A DNA stretch of 5,435 bases, taken from contig JASLBX010000308.1 of NCBI GenBank assembly GCA_030146385.1, forward strand, positions 1-5,435, in the 5' to 3' direction. Of this stretch, positions 1-5,424 are shown piece by piece (position 1 is the stretch's first letter; the number at the start of each line of letters is the position of its first letter). This DNA comes from Jiangellaceae bacterium (GTDB lineage: Bacteria; Actinomycetota; Actinomycetes; Jiangellales; Jiangellaceae). Below the pieces are notes generated by a model. That model was not told the origin of the DNA and did not search any database. It saw only the letters and a list, made by a program, of their open reading frames with translations. Position numbers and translations under genes: made by a program.

Positions 1-2
1 TG

Positions 3-242
3 TTCACCTACGTCGTCGAGACCGAGCGGCGGTTCTACCTGACCAACAAGGTCGACCTCCAGGTCCGCAGTGAGGGCGGCGAGGTATATTTCGAGGTCAC
101 GATGAGCGACGCCTGGGTGTGGGACATGTACCGCCCGGCTCGCTTCGTCAAGAACGTCAAGGTGGTCACGTTCAAGGACGTGCACGTCGAGGAACTCGCC
201 AAGAGCGACCTGGAGATCCCCAAGACCGACCTCGGCAGCTGA
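3..242 (+). CDS. DUF2469 family protein, 3' end only
   Basis: The window opens inside this gene. Reading from base 3, 79 residues precede a TGA at 240-242. The segment contains VVETERRFYLTNKV, then GEVYFEV, then the block DAWVWDMYRPARFVKNVKVV, which I recognise as the signature of the small actinobacterial DUF2469 family (M. tuberculosis Rv2901c type, about 100 residues). Roughly the first 25-30 residues are therefore missing off the left edge. The function is unknown; the family is a short cytosolic protein conserved in Actinomycetota and usually sits just upstream of yraN, as here. The tail after the conserved block is Lys/Asp/Glu-rich (EELAKSDLEIPKTDLGS) and looks like an ordinary variable C-terminus. 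No truncation is seen within the visible part. The family call is firm, the role is not. Confidence 0.9.
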   Translation, partial: FTYVVETERRFYLTNKVDLQVRSEGGEVYFEVTMSDAWVWDMYRPARFVKNVKVVTFKDVHVEELAKSDLEIPKTDLGS

Positions 243-268
243 TCCCGCTTCCGTTCGATCACGTTCAG

Positions 269-305
269 CACCCGTAGGCCTGCTGTACCCAGGCGCGTGC
301 GGGTG
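269..305 (+). terminator. Candidate hairpin terminator after DUF2469
   Basis: A two-part hairpin begins 27 bases after the DUF2469 stop. The outer stem is CACCCG (269-274) with CGGGTG (300-305). The inner stem is GCCTG (278-282) with CAGGC (290-294), around a 7-base loop. An internal loop of 3 and 5 bases separates the stems. There is no T-run, which is common for actinobacterial terminators but weakens the call. A second small hairpin, GTGGG/CCCAC at 326-338, follows. It is placed correctly to separate DUF2469 from the yraN operon. Confidence 0.4.
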
Positions 306-348
306 GTACGGCGCCGACGGCCCTGGTGGGCGGCCCACGCATGGCGGC

Positions 349-396
349 TTATCCACACCTAGGGTCGGCGGGTCCTCGCTATCCACAGATTCGTGA
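349..396 (+). promoter_or_regulatory. Paired DnaA-box composite element upstream of yraN-comM-dprA
   Basis: TTATCCACA at 349-357 is a perfect match to the classical DnaA box. CTATCCACA at 379-387 differs at one base. The two start 30 bp apart, close to three helical turns. The bases around them are also shared with a second copy near the right end of the window (complement of 5197-5244): AGGGTCG follows the first box, and CAGATT-S-GTGA overlaps and follows the second. By hand, the first 20 columns match 18/20 and the last 17 match 15/17, with a diverged middle. The element ends about 56 bases before the yraN start. No convincing -35/-10 pair could be placed. DnaA binding is inferred from the box match; another regulator could use the same repeat. 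Confidence 0.6.
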
Positions 397-401
397 TCAC
401 G
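392..401. repeat. 10-bp perfect palindrome CGTGATCACG, copy 1
   Basis: CGTGATCACG is its own reverse complement. It overlaps the right end of the DnaA-box composite, inside TTCGTGATCACG. The identical 10-mer recurs at 4500-4509, at the edge of the inverted repeat after xerC. It could be a dimeric-regulator half-site pair or a fragment of a dispersed intergenic repeat; the sequence does not decide between these. Confidence 0.4.
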
Positions 402-403
402 CC

Positions 404-447
404 CCACCGGCTTAGGGCGGCCCCGCAAGGCTCGTAGCCGGAGGTGG
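404..447 (+). promoter_or_regulatory. yraN: Hairpin that could mask the yraN Shine-Dalgarno
   Basis: CCACCGGCT at 404-412 can pair with AGCCG (436-440) and GTGG (444-447), leaving GAG 441-443 as a bulge. This makes nine pairs around a 23-base loop. The best ribosome-binding site for yraN, GGAGG at 440-444, lies inside the right arm. In a transcript starting upstream, the site would be partly sequestered. The pairing is visible in the sequence; a regulatory role is inferred. Confidence 0.35.
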
Positions 448-452
448 TGCCG

Positions 453-833
453 GTGCGGGCCAACAACGCCATCGGAGCGTACGGCGAACAGGTCGCCGTC
501 CAACATCTGGAGGACGCCGGGTACACGATCGTCGACCGGAACTGGCGGTGCGACCTTGGTGAGATCGACGTGGTCGCCTGGGCCCCGGCCAACAGCCCGG
601 CTGCACGGCCCTGCCTGGTCGTCTGCGAGGTGAAGACCCGCCGTGGGCTCGGCTACGGTTCCGGCTTCGAAGCCGTCACGCCTGACAAGGCCGCTCGGCT
701 GCTCCGGCTCGGGCACAGATGGCTCGAGCAGCACGACGCGCCACGGGGCGCCGCGCTGCGGTTCGACGTCCTGGCCGTGCACATCTCGCGGCGCGGCGAG
801 CCTCGGGTCGAGCACCTGCAAGGTGCGCTCTGA
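453..833 (+). CDS. yraN: YraN family protein (UPF0102), nuclease-fold
   Basis: This is a 126-residue protein, the usual size for UPF0102/YraN. The family has the PD-(D/E)XK endonuclease-like fold, but its biological role is poorly defined; it is thought to act in DNA processing or recombination. Visible motifs are the N-terminal GAYGEQ with E12, the core GEIDVVAW (36-43, E37 and D39), CEVKTR (58-63, E59 and K61) and the C-terminal RFDVLAV (103-109). E37/D39/E59/K61 form the expected active-site set, so the protein looks intact. I chose GTG at 453 because GGAGG at 440-444 sits 8 bases upstream. The in-frame GTGs at 444 and 447 overlap or crowd that site, and using 444 would add three residues. 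It is the first gene of the operon, and its stop shares one base with the comM start. The insert between the GEID and EVK motifs (PANSPAARP) is slightly longer than in many homologues. Confidence 0.93.
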   Translation: MRANNAIGAYGEQVAVQHLEDAGYTIVDRNWRCDLGEIDVVAWAPANSPAARPCLVVCEVKTRRGLGYGSGFEAVTPDKAARLLRLGHRWLEQHDAPRGAALRFDVLAVHISRRGEPRVEHLQGAL

Positions 834-2383
834 TGCGGCTCGGCCGGGCCCGCAGCGTCGGGCTGTCCGGAGTACGCGGCACGGTGGTCGACATCGAGGC
901 GCACATCGGCGGCATGCCCGGATTCACGATGGTCGGCCTGCCGGACGCCTCGCTGGTCGAGGCGCGCGATCGGGTCCGCGCCGCGATCCTGACCAGTGGC
1001 GAGTCGTGGCCGCTGCAGCGCATCACGGTGAGCCTGTCGCCGGCGTCGATGCCGAAGCGCGGCAGCTACTTCGATCTCGGGATCGCAGTGGCGATCCTGG
1101 AGGCCGGCGATCAACTGCCTACGGGCGCTGGCGGCGACATCGTCTTCTTCGGTGAGATGTCACTGGACGGCCGGCTCCGGGCGGTACGCGGTGTGCTGCC
1201 CGCCGTGCTGGCGGCGTCTTCGGCCGGCCTGGACCGGGTCGTCGTCCCCGAAGCGAACGCAGCCGAGGCCCGACTGATCCCCGGTATGTCGGTGCTGGGC
1301 GCCAGGTCGCTGGCGCAGGTGGTGGCGGTGCTGCGCGGGTTGCCGATGCCGGACGAGCCGCCCGACCCGCCGACGACCGCCCCGGAACCGGCGTCCGCCC
1401 TGCATGAGCTTGACATGGCCGACGTCGCCGGTCAGGGCGAAGCCAAGCGGGGTGTGGAGATAGCCGCGGCGGGTCACCACCACCTGATGCTCGGCGGCGT
1501 CCCGGGCGCCGGCAAGACGATGCTCGCGCAGCGGTTGCCAGGGCTGCTGCCCGACCTGAGCGCGGAGGAGTCGCTGGAGGTGACGGCGATCCACTCGGTC
1601 GCCGGCGTGCTGCCGCCGCATCAGCCGCTGGTCACGCGGCCGCCGTTCGCCGAGCCGCATCACACCGCCTCCGCGGCAGCGGTGGTCGGTGGCGGCAGCC
1701 GTCAGATCAGGCCGGGCGCCGCGTCGGTCGCACACCGGGGTGTCTTGTTCATGGATGAAGCCCCGGAGTTCAGCATCACCGTGCTCGACGCGCTCCGCCA
1801 GCCACTGGAGAACGGAGAGCTGGTCGTGTCGCGGTCGGAGTCGACGATCACGTTTCCAGCGCGCTTCCTGCTCGTTCTCGCCATGAACCCGTGCCGGTGC
1901 GGCTACCACGGCAGCCGGCACCGCGACTGCACCTGCAGCCCGGACTCCGTCCGCCGCTACTGGCAGCGCATCTCGGGACCGGTTCGCGACCGGATCGACG
2001 TCCGTATCCAGATCGAGCCGCCCGCGATCGCCAGCCTGGACGCCGGGCTGGCCGCGGCCGAGCCGACGAAGGTGGTGGCCGAGCGCGTCCTCGCCGCGAG
2101 AGACCGCCAGCGCAAGCGGCTGGCCGACACACCATGGCGGGTCAACGGCGAGGTGCCGGGGCCGTACCTGCGCCGCAACCTGATGCCGCCGGCGTCGACG
2201 ATCGGACCGCTGCACGAGGCCTTCAGCAAAGGCGTGCTGACGGCTCGCGGCGCCGACCGGGCACTCAGGGTCGCGTGGACGATCGCCGACCTGGCAGGGC
2301 ACGACACACCTACCCGGGACGACGTTTCCGAAGCGGTGTCCCACCGACTGGGAAGTAGTGGTTCGCATGACCGGCTGTCCTGA
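833..2383 (+). CDS. comM: ComM/YifB family AAA+ ATPase (Mg-chelatase-like)
   Basis: The protein has 516 residues, standard for YifB/ComM. In Vibrio cholerae, ComM is a hexameric helicase that promotes branch migration when incoming single-stranded DNA invades the chromosome; elsewhere the role is inferred. Domains in order: an N-terminal ChlI/Lon-protease-like domain (about 1-165, with GGMPGFTMVGLPD), a Pro-rich linker (about 172-190), the AAA+ core, and a C-terminal Mg-chelatase domain with ARGADRALRVAWTIADLAG. The core shows Walker A GVPGAGKT (222-229, K228), Walker B GVLFMDE (303-309, D308/E309), sensor-1 asparagine N352, and RISGPVRDRID (379-389) carrying the presumed arginine finger. Between sensor 1 and the finger lie C354-x-C356 and C366-x-C368, a possible metal site. 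Start ATG 833 overlaps the yraN stop (TGATG), and AAGG at 820-823 serves as the ribosome-binding site. The reading frame stays open far upstream, but residues before this ATG do not resemble the family. Confidence 0.95.
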   Translation: MRLGRARSVGLSGVRGTVVDIEAHIGGMPGFTMVGLPDASLVEARDRVRAAILTSGESWPLQRITVSLSPASMPKRGSYFDLGIAVAILEAGDQLPTGAGGDIVFFGEMSLDGRLRAVRGVLPAVLAASSAGLDRVVVPEANAAEARLIPGMSVLGARSLAQVVAVLRGLPMPDEPPDPPTTAPEPASALHELDMADVAGQGEAKRGVEIAAAGHHHLMLGGVPGAGKTMLAQRLPGLLPDLSAEESLEVTAIHSVAGVLPPHQPLVTRPPFAEPHHTASAAAVVGGGSRQIRPGAASVAHRGVLFMDEAPEFSITVLDALRQPLENGELVVSRSESTITFPARFLLVLAMNPCRCGYHGSRHRDCTCSPDSVRRYWQRISGPVRDRIDVRIQIEPPAIASLDAGLAAAEPTKVVAERVLAARDRQRKRLADTPWRVNGEVPGPYLRRNLMPPASTIGPLHEAFSKGVLTARGADRALRVAWTIADLAGHDTPTRDDVSEAVSHRLGSSGSHDRLS

Positions 2384-3515
2384 ATCCGAGCGGATCGCCC
2401 GAGCCGCCCTGTCGGCCGCTGTGGAGCCACCGGGAGAGCGAGTCGCGAAGCACATGATCGACCACGGGCCGGAGGCCAGCCTGGCGGCCCTGCGCAAGGG
2501 CGGTGATGACAAGCTCGACCCGGGAGGGCGGATACACCGCCTGTTGGCCGGTGTCGACGGCGCCGCGCTGCTGGCGTCTGCGTCCGCCCTGGGCATCCGC
2601 TATGTCTGCCCGAACGACGCCGAGTGGCCGGTGGTGCTCGACGGGCTCGTGTTCCTGGCCGAAGACGAGAAATGGGTGGCGCCACCGCTGGGCCTCTGGG
2701 TGCGGGGTGACTTAGACCTGGCGGCTCTCGCACCGGGGTCGGTCGCGGTGGTCGGCGCCCGGGCGGCGACCGACTATGGCCGGCGAGTGGCCACCGAAAT
2801 GGCTGCCGACCTGGCTTCGCGCGGCTGGACGGTCGTGTCAGGAGCCGCCTACGGCATCGACGGCGCCGCACATCGTGGTGCCTTGGCCGTGGGTGGGACG
2901 ACGGTGGCCATCCTCGCGTGCGGGGCCGACATCGCGTACCCGCGCGGCCACACCGACCTGCTCGACCGCATCCTGGAGGGCGGGCTGATCGTCAGCGAGC
3001 TACCGCCTGGCACGCGGCCCAGCCGTCCCCGCTTCATCGCCCGCAACCGGCTCATCGCGGTGCTCACCTGCGGAACGGTGGTGGTGGAGGCGGCTCTGCG
3101 GTCCGGCGCGTTGAGCACGGCGACGTGGGCCAGCAATCTAAACCGGCCACTTGCCGCCGTGCCCGGCGCGGTGACGTCGGCGATGTCGGCGGGAACCCAC
3201 AAGCTGATCCGGGAGGCTGCCGTGCTGGTGAATGATGCCGCCGAAGTGGCCGATGTCGTCGGAGACCTGGGCGTCGATGCGGTCGCCGAGAGGCGCGCAC
3301 CCGACAGCGCGCTCGACCGGCTGGAGCCTACGGCACGCGACGTGTACGAAGCGATGCCCGCCCGCGCCATCGTCACGGCCGACCAGCTGTGCGCCGAGAC
3401 CGGCCTGTCGGTTCCGGCGTGTCTGGCCGCGCTCGGCCGGCTCGCTGCGGGCGGTCTCGTCGTCCGTTCCGACGGTGGATGGCGGCTGACCCGCACCGGC
3501 CGCGCCACGCCCTAG
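2367..3515 (+). CDS. dprA: DprA/Smf DNA-processing protein
   Basis: The product has 382 residues. DprA binds single-stranded DNA, protects it and loads RecA; it is essential for natural transformation in competent species and widespread elsewhere. Seen here: an N-terminal helical region (about 1-70), then an extended Rossmann fold starting at SVAVVGAR (125-132), SGAAYGID (158-165, the form I recall in actinobacteria where others have SGLARGID), PPGTRPSRPRFIARNR (213-228), VVVEAALRSGALSTA (238-252) and VPGAVTSAMSAGTHKLI (265-281). A DprA-type winged helix fills about 318-377. All expected blocks are present and in order. ATG 2367 is preferred: GGAAG at 2351-2355 lies 11 bases upstream, while GTG 2358 would be only 2 bases from it. 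The gene overlaps comM by 17 bases, so translational coupling is likely. Position next to comM supports a shared role in recombination of single-stranded DNA. Confidence 0.95.
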   Translation: MTGCPESERIARAALSAAVEPPGERVAKHMIDHGPEASLAALRKGGDDKLDPGGRIHRLLAGVDGAALLASASALGIRYVCPNDAEWPVVLDGLVFLAEDEKWVAPPLGLWVRGDLDLAALAPGSVAVVGARAATDYGRRVATEMAADLASRGWTVVSGAAYGIDGAAHRGALAVGGTTVAILACGADIAYPRGHTDLLDRILEGGLIVSELPPGTRPSRPRFIARNRLIAVLTCGTVVVEAALRSGALSTATWASNLNRPLAAVPGAVTSAMSAGTHKLIREAAVLVNDAAEVADVVGDLGVDAVAERRAPDSALDRLEPTARDVYEAMPARAIVTADQLCAETGLSVPACLAALGRLAAGGLVVRSDGGWRLTRTGRATP

Positions 3516-3566
3516 GCCGCGATGCTTGACCTGGGCTGACCGGGCGGCGACCGTGAGGGCGTGACA

Positions 3567-4490
3567 ATGCCCGGCGACCTGCCCCCGCAGTTCGAAGCGA
3601 TGCTTGAGGAGTTCGGAACCTATCTCCGGGCCGAGCAGAACCGCTCAGAGCACACCGTGCGTGCGTACGGCGGCGACGTGGCCAGCCTGCTCGCGCTCTT
3701 GTCCCGCCTGGGCCACGAGGACCTGAGCCGGCTCGACCTGTCCACGCTGCGCGGCTGGCTGGCCAGTCAGCGGACCCGCGGCCAGGCCAAGGCCACGCTG
3801 GCCCGCCGCGCCTCGGCGATCCGGGTGTTCACGACCTGGGCGCACCACGAAGGCCTCCTGCCGTCGGATGTCGGATTGGCCCTCGCGACCCCGAAGGGTG
3901 GGCGGGCTCTGCCGGACGTGCTGAAGCTGAGCCAGATCGACGAACTGCTGGCGGCGGTCGCCGACGAAGCCGCAGGCGGTGATCCGCTTGCGCTGCGCGA
4001 CCTCGCGGTGCTCGAGTTGCTCTACGCCACGGGTATCCGGGTCAGCGAGCTCAGCGGCCTGGACGTCGACCACCTGGACGACGACCGCCGGGTAGTCCGG
4101 GTGCTGGGCAAGGGCCGCAAGGAACGCAGCGTCCCGTACGGCGCTCCGGCCGCTATGGCAATCGATCGGTGGCTGGCGAAAGGCCGACCGGTTCTGGCCA
4201 AGCCCGGCTCAGGGCCTGCCCTGTTTCTCGGTGCGCGCGGGGGCCGGTTGGGCGTTCGCGCCGCGCGCGAGATCGTCTACACCCGCCTGCGCGCGGTCAC
4301 CGGCTCACCGGAGATGGGCCCGCACGGGCTCCGCCACTCGGCGGCGACGCATCTGCTCGAAGGCGGAGCCGACCTGCGCAGCGTCCAGGAAATGCTCGGG
4401 CACTCGTCGCTCGCCACCACGCAGATCTACACGCACGTATCGGTCGACCGGCTCCGCCGCGCGTACCAGCAGGCCCACCCGCGCGCCTGA
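3567..4490 (+). CDS. xerC: XerC-type tyrosine site-specific recombinase
   Basis: A 307-residue tyrosine recombinase that, with a partner XerD, resolves chromosome dimers at the dif site during division. The N-terminal core-binding SAM-like domain spans about 9-98 (YLRAEQNRSEHTVRAYGGD and onward); the catalytic domain fills the rest. The full catalytic set is visible: R158 in ATGIRVSEL, K182 in GKGRKE, H253 and R256 in HGLRHSAATH, H279 in MLGHSS, and nucleophile Y288 in TQIYTHVS. Length and the absence of a long N-terminal or C-terminal extension favour a housekeeping Xer protein over a phage or element integrase. I chose ATG 3567 because GAGGG at 3555-3559 lies 7 bases upstream; GTG 3561, two codons earlier, would be only 1 base from it. 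It follows dprA by 51 bases in the same direction, so co-transcription is likely though not translationally coupled. XerC versus XerD is judged on context and is less certain than the family. Confidence 0.93.
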   Translation: MPGDLPPQFEAMLEEFGTYLRAEQNRSEHTVRAYGGDVASLLALLSRLGHEDLSRLDLSTLRGWLASQRTRGQAKATLARRASAIRVFTTWAHHEGLLPSDVGLALATPKGGRALPDVLKLSQIDELLAAVADEAAGGDPLALRDLAVLELLYATGIRVSELSGLDVDHLDDDRRVVRVLGKGRKERSVPYGAPAAMAIDRWLAKGRPVLAKPGSGPALFLGARGGRLGVRAAREIVYTRLRAVTGSPEMGPHGLRHSAATHLLEGGADLRSVQEMLGHSSLATTQIYTHVSVDRLRRAYQQAHPRA

Positions 4491-4499
4491 CTCTACTCC

Positions 4500-4509
4500 C
4501 GTGATCACG
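4500..4509. repeat. 10-bp perfect palindrome CGTGATCACG, copy 2
   Basis: Identical to 392-401. Here it begins 10 bases after the xerC stop and forms the outer edge of the larger inverted repeat 4502-4551. A related half, TTCGTGATCA, is present at 4542-4551. Confidence 0.4.
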
Positions 4510-4551
4510 AAGATTTTGTAGCGCTATCCGGTGCCAAACCCTTCGTGATCA
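4502..4551. terminator. Imperfect inverted repeat between convergent xerC and M23 genes
   Basis: TGATCACGAAG (4502-4512) is perfectly inverted at 4541-4551. After a 2-base mismatch the arms pair again (TTTG 4515-4518 with CAAA 4535-4538), giving 15 of 17 pairs around a 16-base loop. The loop contains the small palindrome TAGCGCTA (4519-4526). The structure lies between convergent genes and includes the TGA stop of the M23 gene (complement of 4549-4551). Placement fits a bidirectional terminator. The length, palindromic loop and recurrence of CGTGATCACG elsewhere would also fit a dispersed palindromic repeat. Confidence 0.5.
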
Positions 4552-5154
4552 AGGGATCCCGGCGAGTGCTCCCAGCGCAACGCGTTCGGACACGCTTGTG
4601 GACCGCCGGACGGTGCCACTGGCGGGCGGGCTTGGCAGGCCCGGATCGATCGCCCTGTCGCCGAGCGGCAACAGCCGGGCCCGGGGCCGACCCGCGGGCG
4701 GAATGAGGTTCGTCGGATCCAGATAGACATCGCCACGCAGCAGCCCCCAGTGCAGGCATGGGGACGGAGCGCAGTGGCTTCCGGTCGCGTCCAGAGTGCC
4801 GATCTGCTGTCCCGCTTGGACGCGCTCGCCGGCCCGCACAGTTGCGGCGACCGGCTGGTAGGTCGTCCGAAGCTCCCCGTGGTTCACCGAGACGACGCCG
4901 ACCCCGGCAACCAGGCCGGCATACGTGATGACACCCGCACCGGCCGCGTACACCGGCTCGTCTTCGATTCCGGCGAGGTCGACGCCGCGGTGGCCTGCCT
5001 GCCACGGCACGGCGGGCGGGTCGAAGTGGTTCACGATTGCCGGTGAGCTGTACGCGAGCGGCCAGGTCCACCCGAGCGGGCCGTCAGCCGCCTGCGTGAC
5101 CGCCGTCATGGAGAGCACGCCGGCGAGGGTGGCGATGGCAATCCGTAGTCGCAT
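4549..5154 (-). CDS. Secreted M23/LytM-domain protein, probably lacking catalytic histidines
   Basis: From ATG at 5152-5154 the product has 201 residues. Residues 1-22 form a signal peptide (MRLR, a hydrophobic stretch, likely cleavage after TQA), so the domain acts outside the membrane, probably at peptidoglycan. The M23 fold is recognised by HRGVD (55-59), the PVYAAGAGVITYAG and AGVGVVSVNHGELRTTYQPV strands, VRAGERVQAGQQIG, and CLHWGLLRGDVYLDP (133-147). The expected zinc ligands H55, D59 and H135 are present. However, the first His of the family HxH is C133, and the YxH histidine is replaced by P101. I recall similar wording in other actinobacterial members of this locus, so this may be a conserved non-catalytic or altered group, comparable in principle to LytM-type amidase activators. 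A TTG at 5200-5202 gives a longer frame but pushes the signal peptide inward. The last 40 or so residues are low-complexity. The gene is convergent with xerC. Confidence 0.85.
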   Translation of the reverse strand: MRLRIAIATLAGVLSMTAVTQAADGPLGWTWPLAYSSPAIVNHFDPPAVPWQAGHRGVDLAGIEDEPVYAAGAGVITYAGLVAGVGVVSVNHGELRTTYQPVAATVRAGERVQAGQQIGTLDATGSHCAPSPCLHWGLLRGDVYLDPTNLIPPAGRPRARLLPLGDRAIDPGLPSPPASGTVRRSTSVSERVALGALAGIP

Positions 5155-5196
5155 GCCTTCAGGCTTGCGCCCCGAGCGGCCCACGGACGCGCCGTT

Positions 5197-5244
5197 CACC
5201 AATCTGTGGACAACCGATCCAGCGGCGACCCTGGGTGTGGATAA
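5197..5244 (-). promoter_or_regulatory. Paired DnaA-box composite element upstream of the M23 gene
   Basis: On the minus strand, TTATCCACA (complement of 5236-5244) is a perfect DnaA box. TTGTCCACA (complement of 5205-5213), the form I recall as preferred in Streptomyces, starts 31 bp further on. As in the copy at 349-396, AGGGTCG follows the first box and CAGATT-S-GTGA overlaps and follows the second. The element ends about 41 bases before the M23 start, in the same orientation to that gene as the other copy is to yraN. It also lies upstream of the predicted plus-strand neighbour and could affect both. Confidence 0.6.
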
Positions 5245-5354
5245 CCACCAAGATCCTGCTCGGCCACCAGCGCTTGCAATCCCGTCCCAATGAAGTCACG
5301 AAATGATAACGAACGGTCGGCGCGCGTGCATCGGAGTAACCACCCGCGTCGTCC

Positions 5355-5393
5355 ACCCGCAAGGGTCGAATGTGAAGTGCTTCAACCCAGGGT
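5355..5393 (+). other. Possible structured leader with alternative pairings
   Basis: ACCC (5355-5358) pairs with GGGT (5363-5366) around a GCAA tetraloop. The same GGGT could instead pair with ACCC at 5385-5388, enclosing the near-palindrome TGAAG-TG-CTTCA (5373-5384). A direct repeat CCACCCGC occurs at 5340-5347 and 5353-5360. Stems are only 4-5 bp, so this is weak. If rpsB follows, an autoregulatory 5' leader would be plausible. Confidence 0.2.
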
Positions 5394-5424
5394 GAAAGCG
5401 AAAGAAGAGGTAGGGGTCGAAGGA

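Larger units (their letters stand above)
5155..5424. other. Intergenic region between the M23 gene and the right edge
   Basis: No gene is supported here. It holds the second DnaA-box composite (5197-5244), a comparatively A/T-rich stretch around 5288-5310 (AATGAAGTCACGAAATGATA and flanks) that could belong to a plus-strand promoter, and a possible structured leader from about 5340. A hexamer TTGCAA at 5274-5279 resembles a -35 box, but no good -10 lies 16-18 bases downstream, so no promoter is called. By actinobacterial gene order the next plus-strand gene should be rpsB (ribosomal protein S2); that is expectation, not something seen in the window. Confidence 0.5.

Noticed and set aside
349..387. 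Origin of replication, because of DnaA boxes
   Set aside because: Only two boxes lie at each site, with no box cluster, no A/T-rich unwinding stretch beside them and no dnaA/dnaN neighbours. A regulatory site is more economical.
1160..2596. Minus-strand open frame of 478 codons
   Set aside because: It lies opposite comM and dprA, whose motifs are unmistakable. It has no recognisable domain and is explained by GC-rich third-position bias.
1957..2871. Minus-strand open frame of 304 codons
   Set aside because: Arg/Pro-rich composition opposite comM and dprA; typical antisense shadow in high-GC DNA.
3516..3566. Separate promoter for xerC in the gap after dprA
   Set aside because: A TTGACC-like hexamer is present near 3524, but no matching -10 follows at a usable distance, so co-transcription with dprA is simpler.
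3567..4490. Integrase of a mobile element
   Set aside because: The protein has XerC length and motifs, there is no adjacent tRNA or attachment-site duplication, and it sits inside a housekeeping gene order.
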